In this document: positions 1-12,400 of the stretch, piece by piece
Layout: each line of letters begins with the position of its first letter
Numbering within the stretch: position 1 is the first letter of the stretch
Assembly (NCBI GenBank): GCA_025529335.1
Contig: JAMYHX010000031.1
Span: 1 to 64,000 of the forward strand
Reading direction: 5' to 3'
DNA length: 64,000 nt
DNA from: Rhizopus sp. PT2906
Lineage: Eukaryota; Mucoromycota; Mucoromycetes; Mucorales; Rhizopodaceae
Position numbers and translations under genes: made by a program
Notes under the pieces: model-generated
Told to the model about the DNA's origin: nothing
The model's input: only the letters and a program-made list of their open reading frames with translations
The model's database searches: none

Positions 1-1
1 A

Positions 2-244
2 CCAATCTATACTGTAGACCCGCCATGGCAGCACCAGATAGATATCGCTTATGGAACAGGGATGTTGCTGCTTGCCTTAACTACATGCACATCTTTCGTG
101 GGCTTCGACGTAATGGTATGGTTCCTGATAGGTTTAGCCGGGTTGCTATTGCTCCTACAAGACGTCGAAGAAGAGTGGACGATCAGGAGCAACCAAGAAC
201 TAGAATACGTTTATACTATGATTCTCCGTTCTAGTTATCGCTAG
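2..244 (+). CDS. 3' end of a membrane protein gene (partial)
   Basis: The open frame runs in from the left edge of the window and stops with TAG at 242-244, giving the last 80 residues of a protein. It contains a strongly hydrophobic stretch (MLLLALTTCTSFVG, then MVWFLIGLAGLLLLL) that would form one or two membrane segments. A charged tail (DVEEEW...RSNQELEYVY) follows. The hydrophobic core followed by an acidic, amphipathic end looks like a genuine C-terminus rather than chance. The family is not recognisable from this fragment. An overlapping frame beginning at 25 is a shadow. Confidence 0.5.
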   Translation, partial: PIYTVDPPWQHQIDIAYGTGMLLLALTTCTSFVGFDVMVWFLIGLAGLLLLLQDVEEEWTIRSNQELEYVYTMILRSSYR

Positions 245-732
245 GACACATCTAGATGCCTTCGGGATAAGTTATATATATTAATTTTCTTACATAACTA
301 ATTGTATAATTCTTTATATACATTCTCTTCTTGGTGCTTATTACTCTCATTTGTATGCCGCCTCCTTTTATGTATTTTATTTTTAATCTTTGCGTAAATG
401 CTTTTCTTAATATGCGCCAATTATTTTTTTTATACACGTCGTAATTTTATCCTCTTTATGAAATTTATTTTTAATAAAACAGTAAATATGAGATTAGCCA
501 CCTCGTATATGTATTAGATAAAGAAAATGATCGGAGTGGAGTTATGTGTCGAGTTTTGAAATAATGGTGCCGATGTGACGTATATTTTTGCGCGTGCGAA
601 GTGATTCCTTTTTCATCCTTATTCCTTTTCATTTCTTCATCGTGAATCTTCTTTTTATTCTTCAAGGTAATAATAATTAAGGAGAGCTTTGTCCATGTAG
701 AAAGTCTAATTAGTTAAATTGTTCTTATATTT

Positions 733-840
733 TCAGTAGTTACAACCTCCAGACTCTGTAACTTGTTCACACGCCTCATAGTAAGCCTCCTTGAGGGCAT
801 TGCAAATCTTCCGTGCCAAGCAGATTTTCAGTGTCTTCAT
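733..840 (-). CDS. Possible small cysteine-bearing reading frame or terminal exon
   Basis: On the minus strand a 35-residue frame reads MKTLKICLARKICNALK... and ends in ...TESGGCNY. It carries four cysteines with helical, charged spacing, vaguely like a CHCH-type segment but without a clean CX9C pair. The same frame extends upstream (toward about 880) behind a possible TTTAG acceptor, so it could be the last exon of a split gene. No family is recognised, and chance remains a real possibility. Confidence 0.15.
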   Translation of the reverse strand: MKTLKICLARKICNALKEAYYEACEQVTESGGCNY

Positions 841-2634
841 AAGCAAATGAGGGCGACATGATGCTCTAAGAGCAATACTAAATGTGCTTTAGGGTGACGG
901 CAAACCGAGCTCATGTCTGTATGGCCAAGAATATATTGTAGTAATGTTACAGGATATCTATTCATTCACATACCATTCAGCAACAAAAACATACGTAACA
1001 AAACATTTACAAAGGACGCAGAGATATGTCAGCAGATGACCTAGATGAATGCACTCAACATAAAACTCGCTTATAACCCTGAGGTCTATTGGATGTGTGA
1101 TAAAATAAACAATTCATTTAAGGGTTTATATAAAGTAATAAAGTTCATGATAGTGAATCCAATTTTACAAAAGCATAAAATGAATTTGAGAAAATAGTAG
1201 CTATATGGATAGAAGTGTACATAATTAATGTAACAAGAGAAAGAAAGAAAGATGTATAGTTTTTACACTGATAAATAGAGCATAAAAAAGTGTATCGTTG
1301 TACGACAAAGAGAAAACAAGTCAAAAAAGTCTGGGGCAGAATGGAGGGAGGTCATACTTGAACGAAATGTTTGTCGTTCTGGGCGCATTCCTGTTATTTG
1401 TTGCACGGTTACAACAGATAGCAAGACAACTTGAATTGATATATCAGGAGCTATCAAGATTGAAATGGATAACTGGGTGGAAGAGGTAAACACACAATTG
1501 TGAAGCCATATGCTCGTTGGTGACAAGTTTGAGAACATAGCGATCATGTTTTTATGCCAGTTACGCCCTCAAAGGTCATAGCCTTTTATAATCCTCCTAA
1601 CTTATTTTCCTTAATTTCTGGTGGCCATCGTATGAACAGTATTCTTGTCGTTGTTTACAGCAAAAGAGCGTTCTTTTTATCTGATTTGATCTTTTACTGT
1701 TCGTGTTTTGATTTCCACAGCTCTTCTCATTCTTGTTGAATGCTTGCATCGCTTGATTGACACTTTTGACTGATTTAGTTTTCCATGGGAAAAACTATTG
1801 AGATACTGTTTCCGTAGATTTGATTATTGTCTTCATCTTGATTATCAAGCAATCGCTCTTTTGGTCCCCTTTTTTGCATTTCTTAAATTACATGCAAAAA
1901 AACTTAGCATGAACATGTACTCTACACCATCGACATGGCTCTCAACTCTTCGTATTATATTCATTGCAATATCTGGTATTCTCATCTTTTACAGTAACTG
2001 CTTAAATAACTATATTTCTCTCAGTTGCTCAAAGAACTAAGAGCATCTCTCTTTAGTTTTGTCAATGTACCGAGCAAGACCAATATAGAAATTCATGAGG
2101 GATCTAACATTGCTTCTTTTTCTGCTGTAATTATATTTTTGAAAACAAGCTCGAGTTCTATCTTGCCCCTCAATTGACGCAGACTGCATAATTACGACAG
2201 TAACTTTGACCCACTTTCCTTTTGTGCGCCCAGAGGAGATAGGGGAGGGTCTGAAGAAGAGCTTAGCGCCTTTTGGCCGCATCATTGATATGGGCATCAC
2301 AACCGAGCCCAAATTAAGTATTTTTATGGGATCTGGATATGCAGTAATTGGTAAGAACAAGGACGATACTCAGTTTTAAGATTTGGCCAACACCATTAGC
2401 TGGTGTAAGTCTTCAGACCAATTTTTCCATTGTACATGGAACAATATGCTGACATGGTGTCGCTATAAAAATAGACTTATATATTTATTATTATAATACT
2501 ACGATATAACAATGTCTCCTACGGGGGTCTCTCTTCGTTTCAAAGCAACAAGCTTCTACTTACAGGAGTAACCACGAGAAGGTGGAGACCATATACTCCC
2601 AACCCTCAGATCCCAAACTTGAAACTCTATTAAG

Positions 2635-2790
2635 TTCCCGCTGAAGTACGAAGACCCAGTAGAGGAAAACGCAACATTCAGGTATCCCTTGATCGCTCCC
2701 GCTGTAGTACAATACCGCGACATTCAGGTATCCTACAAGCTTAATGCTCATATTCCCGCTGAAGCACAGTATCGCAACATTCAGGTATTA
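2635..2790. repeat. Three direct copies of a ~38-50 bp motif
   Basis: A unit starting CTCCCGCTGAAGTAC-like and ending ACATTCAGGTATCC-like occurs three times: about 2635-2685, 2696-2733 and 2753-2790. The spacing is roughly 60 bases. Copies differ by point changes, and copy 1 has an insertion in its middle. A second short phrase, CAGATCCCAA, flanks the block on both sides (near 2608 and 2811). Confidence 0.75.
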
Positions 2791-3380
2791 CGTGAGTTAC
2801 AAGATAGCCCCAGATCCCAACTATTCATTACGATAAAAACGTAAAGTTCAGGGGAAAAAAAATTTAGCTTAAAATAAGGATTATTGATGATAACGTCACT
2901 TATTCAAGCACACGCAGACTTGTAAGCGGTATATAAAATATACGAAATTTGATTGGACAATATTAACTTTGATGACGTATTTTTACCTTACAGCTTATGA
3001 AATGGTAAAAATGGTCGTAGCATGAACTACTGTACAGTATATATTAAAGTCTCTGTAATAGTCTCTTGAAAAGTGTCTAGTAATAATTTTGAGAAGGTTT
3101 ACAAAAAAGTTTATTGTGTCTCATTTGAAAGTTTGCGATGAACTCCAATAAAAATGAATTCGTCCAATAAAATTTTGCAATCGTCCCGGATTTTTTTGCA
3201 ACCGTCTCGTTTTAGGTTAAAATCCTGTAGCATCACACAATCTTAAGAAGAGAAAAGGTTTAACCCCCGACGAGAATTGGATCAGAATGATGCCCAGCCA
3301 TCAGTTGCAACGTTGAAATCGAAATACGCTCCCGGTACCTCTCAACTCAACCCATCTTTGCATGAACCTATCTTTATTGA

Positions 3381-3382
<2 letters not shown>

Positions 3383-3423
<41 letters not shown>
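3383..3423 (+). repeat. A41 homopolymer tract after a GAATAAA sequence
   Basis: Forty-one consecutive A residues follow directly on TTTATTGAATAAA. A poly(A) run attached to a polyadenylation-like signal suggests a retroposed RNA end, but the sequence upstream is not recognised. Confidence 0.8.
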
Positions 3424-3424
<1 letters not shown>

Positions 3425-4165
3425 AAAGTGAAGTAGGGTGAAAATATTTAACCTGCTATACTTGTTTTGATTTATCACTTATCAAATCGTTTGCGTCAAC
3501 ATCAACATAACCCAAGTGTTCGTCCTCAAGTCTTTCAAACACCTTTCTTTGTTCAAGAAGATCAAGCTACATATATTTTAGTACATACTCACAGATATAT
3601 TTAAGAAACTTACATATATAAAAGCAAAGACTTCATAAAGCTGGATCAGCTGCTTTCGTTCTTCATATACCATCGGCAATAGAGTCGAGCCACATTCAAA
3701 AGCCCTCCATCTTTTACGGTCTTTCAAAGAATACTGGATTACAGTCATCGTATTTTGTATGGTTTGAACTGAATAGACATGCACTTTTGTTAAAGTGGTG
3801 ACACTTGCATTTGAGTAACGACACATCACATTCATTAATGCATCTGTTGTACTCTTTGTTGTATTCAGCTTTGTTTGTTATTATAAAAAAAGGCTATTAA
3901 GTCGATGACTTGCGAATTAGATTCTTTATTAAGAAGAGCTGAATATTACTAAATTAAGTTTGTGTGAGAGTTTACTTGGGTAGAGAATCTATGACTGCTA
4001 TTTATATTATTGTCATCACTGACATTGTTTATGCTTATGTTATTATTGTTATACTAGTAGCTACTATAGTTATTATTATTAAAATAAGTTATTCTTATCA
4101 GATGCGATAGAGGAATGTAAAGTAGAATGTATGCTCTACTGTAAGATTATACTCGAGTTATTATA

Positions 4166-4720
4166 ATGATTATCTCATCAAACACGCCACTCTTGATATT
4201 TTTAAGTGAGTCTTGCAAAGTATGGTCAAGATTAGCTACTATATTTAATCTATTTAAAGTATATCAGAACTATGAACTGTTTAAACATCTTAATACTATA
4301 CCCCGAGGATTCTATTATCATATTTGCTTCATTTTTGTCATTATATCCGATTCCGTCTAAAAGGCGCGTTGGTTCTTTTTTTTTGCTTCGTAACCCCATT
4401 GAAGAGTTTTGGTCTAAGGTAAAGTTTGGCGTTAAAAGGGCGCCTTTCGACGCTGGTGACACCTTGACTCCACGTATTATGGAATCATGCTCTAAAGTCA
4501 CTCAAGAACATTGTATTGGTTGGATAAAACATTCAGTAAGTTTCTTTCAAAGTTGTTTGAACTTTGAAAAAAATCTTTAACAATTCCTGCCAAATATATC
4601 TCGTATGCATTGCCATTTTTGGCCAGGGTTACTGCCAAATTTAGTAAAAATTTTCTGCCAATAAAAATAAAAATGACTGCCATAATTTTCAAAATGTTCC
4701 GCCAAATTTGCTGAAAAACC
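4166..4720 (+). mobile_element. Decayed Tc1/mariner-type transposase 3' end
   Basis: The frame around 4320-4580 encodes a degenerate version of the catalytic C-terminal block of Tc1/mariner transposases. It reads ...LYPIPSKRR...NPIEEFWSKVKFGVKRA, where intact relatives have a YSPFLNPIE-type motif, followed by an alpha-helical tail ending WIKHSVSFFQSCLNFEKNL. The N-terminal DNA-binding part and the first two catalytic acids are missing, and the motif before NPIE is scrambled by indels, so this is a dead fragment. Downstream (4588-4720) the phrase TGCCAAAT recurs several times, possibly the remains of the terminal inverted repeat or of subterminal repeats. Confidence 0.7.
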
Positions 4721-4833
4721 CAGTAATATTGTCATGAATATAAAAACGCGCTGATACCTTTAAATTCAGACAGTCGAACCCCTTGAAAAGCCACATATAC
4801 GCATAGAGACTTTTTTTTTTTAAATAAAGTAAA

Positions 4834-6221
4834 ATGACAAATAACCAAACAAAAGACAGCAACAGCGATGTATCTGAATTAGATCCAAAAGAATTAAGTG
4901 AAGGAGTTTTTGATCAATATGCAGTTCAACTTGGCTACGCTGAAGATCCTGAGATTCCTTTGACTGTTGACAGTTTTCCTAGCAAATCAGGTGGAAGACC
5001 CGTATGTTTATCTCCTTTAGAATGAACATTGTATATTTATATTCTCTTTTTAGATTTGGCTTAATCCTGAGCATGTTCTTTCAGTGGATAAAGTGACTTG
5101 TGGTAACTGTGAGCAACCCATGAATTTATTACTGCAGGTTAGTCATTAGACGCTTGTTTATAAAGACCCTTTTTATAATACAAGTTTATTTAGTTGTATA
5201 CTCCAGAAGATGAACCACCTGAAGCATTCCATAGAACTGTTTATGTATTTTGCTGCAAAAACGGTGGCTGTGTTAAACAAGATTGGAAAAAGAGGTAGTA
5301 AGAAATGTTTGACTATTATCCTCTGTTCTAACCTTTAAAGGATAAAAAAAAAGCTTCAAAGTGTATAGAACTCAATTACCTCGTGAAAACCCTTATTATC
5401 CACCACATACAGAAGAAGAAGAGGAGGAAGAAGAAAATAGCACTACTGAAGCATTCACACCAAAACAATTTAAAGCACCATCACTCTGCGTTATTTGTGG
5501 AATAGCTGGTACAAAATTATGTGGTAAATGTGGATCAGCCAGTTATTGTTCCAGAGAGCATCAAATGGCAGATTGGAACATGTGTAATCATAAGAAGTTC
5601 TGTGGACAACCCATTAGTAAAGAAGATCAGACAGCTATTGATAAGCTACGATCTTGTCGTGTTTTTGCAGAAAAAGAAATTGTGAGCGAACCAGAAGGAA
5701 AAGGCGCTGATGTGGAAGAAGAAGAAAAGCAGGCTGCATTCTTTAAAGAGAATAATCCTGGAGAACAGCCTGATTCTAAAGCTCTTGTGCTTGCTGGAGA
5801 TGAAGCGGAGGAAGATACAAAGGTCGATGTTGATGATACATTCTTACAGTTCCAATTGAGAGTCCAATTGTACCCTGATCAAGTGATACGATACGATCGT
5901 GTAGAATATGACATGCCTGAGCGCGAACCTTTATGGGTACAAGCAAGCTACAAACCTGAATCTATACCCGCATGCGATCACTGTCATGGCCCTCGTACCT
6001 TTGAATTCCAAATCCTTTCTACCTTACTCAACTATCTTGGTGTTAATCATATTGCCGCTGATTCTCTTGATTGGGGATCGCTATACATTTACAGCTGTAA
6101 AGCCAACTGTCCTATCGGAGACGACATATACGCTGAAGAATACATTTGGAAGCAGGACTTTTCATCAGATGGTGTTCGACTTGGCCCCAAGGAAGCGGAA
6201 CGTTTGCTTAGACGTCAGTAA
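4834..6221 (+). CDS. TSR4: PDCD2/Tsr4-like MYND zinc-finger protein
   Basis: Four exons (4834-5001, 5054-5137, 5194-5294, 5354-6221) join in phase to give 406 residues. The N-terminus matches the PDCD2 TYPP-type fold (QLGYAEDPE..., FPSKSGGRPIWLNPEHV, then paired CGNCE and CCKNGGC cysteines and LPRENPYY). A MYND zinc finger follows in exon 4 (CVICGIAGTKLCGKCGSASYC...CNHKKFC). An acidic linker precedes the PDCD2_C domain (PACDHCHGPRTFEFQILSTLLNYL). In yeast and animals this family is a dedicated chaperone for ribosomal protein uS5 (Rps2) in 40S subunit assembly. The exon 4 acceptor is the AAG at 5351-5353, because the earlier AG at 5339-5340 brings a stop. Length is normal for the family. Confidence 0.92.
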
Positions 6222-6407
6222 AACTTGTATTTGTCACCTTCATTTTATGTTTGTTTCTTCATCATTCACTCTTAGACTATTTTTTTAATATATAAATGTA
6301 TGTGCAGTTGTACAGTAAGGATATCCATCTATTTCTAAAGTATTGATGCGCTTGTTTAAAGTCTTTATTTAATATTCTCTTTTTTACAACACTGTTACAT
6401 TTTTATT

Positions 6408-9400
6408 TCAATAATAATTATATGGCAACCTTAAAGGTACACGGCCAATCATAGATTTGAATGCTCTTACCCAGTCTTCAGACTCATGAACCTCATCAGC
6501 CAAACAGTCCAAATAATAGTCAGTAAATGACAATCTAAAGAATCCTTTCAAGTTTTCTTGATGAATCGACTCTTTCCCAAATACTCTGTCTTCTTTCATT
6601 TCTTGTTCGATTAGTGTCACAACCACTTTGTCCGCTGCTGCACTTAGCCTGATGACATCTGCAATATTATAGTGATCCCATACTTGTAGAATATTGCCTT
6701 CATTATCAGTAGTGTAACCGATTAACTGACTACCTATTAACCGATAATAATGTCTCTGCCAAATCTATTTGAAGCATAGTATTAATATCTGTTTTATTAT
6801 TATTATCAGCGTGTCTTTTTACCTTTTGTCCCTGTAGCCTCGTACTAAGATAGCCACTCTTCCAACAGGTGTCATGCCACTGAAGTATCTTCAGTGTCAG
6901 ATCACACTCCCTTAGACTCTTGGGAACATGCTAATCAAATATCATAGTTTGATTAGAAATACATAGGCAGAGACATGTACAGTCTTATAACTTACCACAT
7001 CAGGGTCCGATACGGGTAAATATAACATTTCGATATTTAGTTTACCAACAATCTTTAAAAAGTCTTCTTCATCTCCAAACTGTTCCCTTCTTTGTCTTTC
7101 TTTACTTGACCTTGTGTACCATGAATTGAAGCAGTCAAAATTAGCTTCATACGTCTTTTTATAACATGCTGGAACCATGTGATCCACTGCAAATCTAGTT
7201 TGTCCAATAGCTCCATCTTCAGGATGCACATATCCAGACAGATGTTCTTTTTGCTTTCTTATCGATGTAAACCATTTGGTCCATCCCGTTCGTGGTTTAA
7301 CATGATAATCAGGTCTAACATGTAGTGATACAGTAATAATCATGCCTGGTTTGCTGTCTATAATACATTCATAATCCATCAATATTTGATGTCCCAATAC
7401 TTCATATCTTGACATATATTCGTATTCTCCATCACTTATCACACATCGGACATATGTGATTTCTTTTGGTAGTGGCAGTAACATATCATGAGCTCCACTC
7501 ACTCCAATATATATTTTGCCATGTTTATGCTGTGGCCGTGATGGCTGTTGCTGCTGCTGCTGCTGTTGCTGTTGTTGTGATGAGTCTTCCATCTGATGAA
7601 GGGGGTCTAAGGATTTATTAGGTATTACCATCATTTCATGAGCATCAGGTATATTCGTCTTCTCTCTGGTTGCAGTCGCTGTTTGTACTTCCTGCTCTAT
7701 ATTTGTGCTTTCTTGAATCTTTGGTAATGTATTCATGTAATGTGATATGTCTTCTATACGTGGCTCTTTAGAATTACTTAAAGTGGCCTCTTCCTCCTTG
7801 ATGTTGACTTGATTTTTATCTATAATTGTTATTGTCGTGCCATTGCCCTTTTCCAACTTTTCTTCTATCGTTTCTTCTTGGTTATCCATGTAAATCAAGA
7901 TTTCTCCTTCACCGTCTTCATTCTGTGAACTTGCAAAGCTCTTTCTACAATTTTGGCTTACTGTTTGGGCCGGAAAGTTATCATTGCGTTTACTATTACT
8001 GCCACTACCATTGCCATTATTATACATTTCAGTAGAGTAATAGTCCAAGTCTTGTTCATCCATTTCTCTCATCTGGGTCTCGTTCATCATTTGCATCTTA
8101 CTTGGTCCCTTAAAAGGCCCAGGTGTCATTAATGATTCACTGCTATTACTACTAAAGCTACTACTGCTTCTACTAATACTTGTCTTGCTTTTATCAGCCA
8201 TCACTTCCTCCTCTTCCATCCACTCATTTTCTGGATCAAACCATTGTTCACTGCCTGCTTCGCTTGACATGGCGACGCTCTGTCTTATCGTGCTAGCCTT
8301 GTCTACTAGATTAATACCAATCGACCAGTGGTTACGCTGACTTCCGCTCTTCCTTTTTTCAGTTGTCGCTGTATATTCTTTGGTGGCCGTATAAGGCATG
8401 TTCAAAAAATCTGGCTCTGAGCTATTTCCATTCCTGTTTTCGGCCAATGTGCGTAACTGTACTTCACTTTCAGTCGATAGACTTTGAAGAACGGCTGTTT
8501 CATCTTTGTCAGAAGAGAATGAGCTTCTACCTTCAGCATCAACTTGTTTTTCCATATCATGATGACCCCTCAATTTGCTTATTTTGCCTACTGAATCGCT
8601 ATCACCCTCTTCATCATTGTCTTCTTCAATATCCAAATGTGAGCTTTGCATAAACTGATCATAGTTTGAACTGAATTCATCGTGATCAGCTTTCATTCCA
8701 TAAGGATTAGCCACAGTCGGCGTAGAAACTCCATCATCGTAATCGTCGTCATTGTTGTCACTTGCGTAAGCTCCTGAGGTATGTATAGGCGCAGGTTTAT
8801 TGGTGCCTATTTCGATACATTAGCATGCTTTAATTCTTATAATATAGACTTTACCTTTTCCAGTATCCTCAGTAACAATATGATCAATTACTATCTTGTC
8901 TTTCATAGGCTCAATCATAACCTCCTGACGACTACTCTGTACATCATGCTCAATGTAGGCCGCAGCCTGGGCGACAGCTACGTTATCTAGGTGAACAGTT
9001 CTCTTTTCAATAGGCGTCGTAACGGATGCTGCCTGAGGGATTGACACATCCTCAGCCATTAGAACAGTAGGGGTCTCGTGAGCTACTTGAGCTCTAGGTG
9101 TCGTATATACAACCTTCCCAGTCACTTCGCGGTGATGCATGCTTTCTCGGCTGTAGAGTACTGAATCGTCATCATCGTCATCATCTCCACCAAATTGGTA
9201 CTGACTAAACCTACTGTTCTTCGTCATGTCCGAATATACGTTTACATCTTGCATTTCCTTTGTCTCGTCCTTGTTTTCGTTTATTGCTTGGTCGCCGTGT
9301 GTTGAGAGCGTATGTCTGCTTAAAATAGGATCTATCACAGAGTCACGACCGTATATTTCCAGAAAATCATCATCATCATCTTGCTTTGCGTCTATTAGCT

Positions 9401-12400
9401 GCTTCTGGTCAGATACTATAGTTGTTTCGTTGACCTTGCTGATGTCGTCTTTTGCTTTTATTGGCAAGGCTATCTCTGGCTCATATGTAGAAGATACTGA
9501 GCTATTGGCATTGTCAGCCTTTATTGACGCTATTGCCAAAGGTGGCATTGATCGGTCCAGTGTATCATCCGTCTTTTCTTTGACACCTCCTTGGATATTT
9601 TCTTTGATATTTTCCTCTTGAGTATCTTTTTTTACATGCTCTTTGGTATCCTCTTTGGCGTTTTCTTCAGTATCTTCTTTGCCATTTTCTTCGATCTTTT
9701 GTTTGGCATTCTCTTTGATATCTTCATGTATATGTTCTTTTGCACCCTCTTGTATATGTTCTTGTATATATTCTTTTTTATCCTCTTTGATATCTTCTTG
9801 GATATATTCTTTAACCACCTCTCTTACATCTTCTTTAATATATTCTTTGGTGTATCCTTCAGTAGAACTTGACACGGGCACACTGCTGCCTACTACATAT
9901 ATGTCTTTAGCACAGTGGGCCAATTTAAAGAAGTGATTATAGCTTACCAGTTATTTCAGTATGCAAATCTTCGACTGAAGTCTTTTTGTAATAACCATCC
10001 GTGTCATCATCGTTATCACTGTCCTCTTGACTCATCTCATTCTTATGTAAAATCTCTTGATGAATACTCAGCACGTCATTCTCAATGTAGGCTACAGCCT
10101 GGGAGGCAGCTACGTTGTCTAGACGCGCAACTCCCTTTTCAAAAGACATTGCAGCTGGTATTTCTTGTGGGGCTGCTACAGGTTCAGCCATTAGAATAGT
10201 AGGGGCTTCGTGCACCGTTTGCGTTTTGGGTGTCGCATATATCACCTTTCCAGCCACTTCGCTGTGATGCATGCTTTCTCGGTTATAGAGCACTGAATCA
10301 TCATCGTCGTCATCGTCTTTAGCGAAGTGATACTCATCAAACATACTGCTTTCCATCAAGTTTGAAGGTATGTTTTTATTCAGGGTTTCACTTGACTGAC
10401 TCTTGTAAGTTGACTGCTGGTGGCCCTTGTCTCCAGTTATTGCGTGGTCATCGAATGCTAGGTCGCGTGTTACGAGTGCAGGTTTGTTTATAGTAGAGTC
10501 TGTCACAGAGTCGCGCCCATATACGTCCACCAAACCATCTTCACTTTGCCTTGCTTCTTTTAACTGTTTCTGATCAAATGCGATAGTTACTTCGTTGATT
10601 CTACTGATCTCGTCTTTTACTTTTAACGATGAGTTTATTTCTGGTCCACGTTTAGTAACAGACGATGTTGGACTGCCGGGATCGCTGTTCTTTACTGTTA
10701 CAGTTGCTATAGGTGATATTGATCGGTCCAGTGTATCATAAGTCTTCTCTTTGGTATATTCTTTAACGTTATATTTTTTGTCTTCTTGGAAGTCCTCTTC
10801 GATATTCTTTTCACCAACTTCTTTTATATCTTCTTCGATGTCCTCTTCGAAATCCATTTTGAAAAATTCTTTGATACTCTTTTTGACATCTTCTTTAACT
10901 TCTTTGGCATATTCTTTGGCGTCCTTCTTAGTATCCTTTTTGATGTTTGCTTTGACATCTTCTTTGCTATCCCCTTTAATATATTCTTGCGTATCTCCTT
11001 TGATATCCTTTTTTACGTCCTTTTCTACATTCATTTTGGTGTATTCTTGGATATCTTTTGCATTCTCTTTGATATCCTCTTTTGCATTGTCTTTGATATT
11101 CTCTTTAGCACTGTCTTTGACATCTTTTTTAACACCTTCTTTGGCATCATCGCTAACGCTTCCTTTAATAAAACTTGATTTAGACAAACCATCATCTGCT
11201 ACAAGTAAGTGTTAGTGCAATGAGCGACTTATAAAATTAATATAACTTACCAGTTGTTCCAGTATATAAAACTTCTTCTGAGTCCTTCTTCTTTCTATAA
11301 GCATTGACTTCGTCATCATTATTGCTGTCTTCATGACCTGTCTCATCCCTTTTCCAAACCTGGAATTTTTTGCCTGTTGAATAGATTTCGATCTTTTCTT
11401 CTTCGTTGAGATGTTCATGAACATTGATAATTTGCTTTACTTTTCCCTTTTTCTTTATAGTGATTCTCTTTCCCGAAGGTAAAATGGCTTTGTCGTCTGT
11501 ATCTACTCGAGGCTTTCTCTCTGGCATTTTAATAAAAGATGGCTCTAGATTATCATTATCATTTTCGCTGCCTATTTCAGTCGACAGTGTCGGCTTTGGT
11601 GATAGTAACGGTGATGATATCTCTATTGATATTGGTGGTGTCGTAGAAGAATCCGCCTCTTCAGTGCTTATGACTGGTATAACCTTGTCGCTCTCTTGTT
11701 CTCTTTCTTCCTCTTCCTCTTCCTCTTCTTCTGTATTCTGAGAGCTTGTTGAACTGATGCTAGGCGCAGGTATATTGTTACTTTCTATCTTTTGTGTTTC
11801 TTCAGCAACTTCAGAAGGTTCTGCTCTTTTTTTAGCAGAAGCTTCCTTGGCTGCTTTCAAAGTTCGAAGTGAAGGAACTTTCTTTGGCGGCTGAGCATCT
11901 GCTGTCTGTTGACGAAATACACTGGTAGACACTACTGATCTATCTTTCAAGATATTGATAACTCTAGAGCTACGTTTCACCTGTTCTGCTGCATTAAGGA
12001 ACTTTGTTTTTGCTTTCATTGAGTCTGATGCTGTTGTTGCTGTCGTAGTCTTGACTTGCTCTGTCTCGCTAGACTCGTCCTGTTGTCCTTCGAATTTCCT
12101 AAATAGTGGATTATTTTTGACAGCAGACCGCTGAGCTAGTAATTCAACTTCCTTTTGACGCTTAAGTCGTTCCTTCTCTCTCAATTCTGCTTCTTCTTCT
12201 TCACTCAACACTCGTCGCTTACGTTCTTCAAGATGACCAGGACGAAAGTATCGACGTGTTGAATTTTGTCTTTCTGTCTTTGATTTGTTATTCTTTACAT
12301 GATCCTTGTGGGACTCTGCCAATTCACGTAAACGTCGAAATCTTTCTGAAGTACTGGCTTGTTTTGACGCTGTTGAAGTCTTTAATTTATCCTTGACAAG

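Larger units (their letters stand above)
245..4165. other. Gene-poor stretch without a supported gene
   Basis: No open frame here shows a recognisable family. The region holds a short minus-strand cysteine-bearing frame (733-840), an unexplained minus frame of 107 codons (2037-2360), a triplicated 40-base motif (2635-2790) and an A41 tract (3383-3423). Base composition is AT-rich with many stops in all frames, as expected for intergenic or decayed transposon DNA. Confidence 0.6.

Noticed and set aside
2037..2360. 107-codon minus-strand frame
   Set aside because: No recognisable motif, no splice partner and no sign of conservation; could be transposon debris but cannot be supported.
9226..9936. 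Long plus-strand frames rich in F, S, I and L opposite the Bud4-like exon 4
   Set aside because: They are the reverse complement of the KE-rich repeats (TTC/CTT/ATC codons) and have no independent start context, homology or splice logic.
10751..11215. Plus-strand frames of 130-154 codons opposite exon 3
   Set aside because: Same cause as above: shadows of lysine/glutamate repeats on the minus strand.
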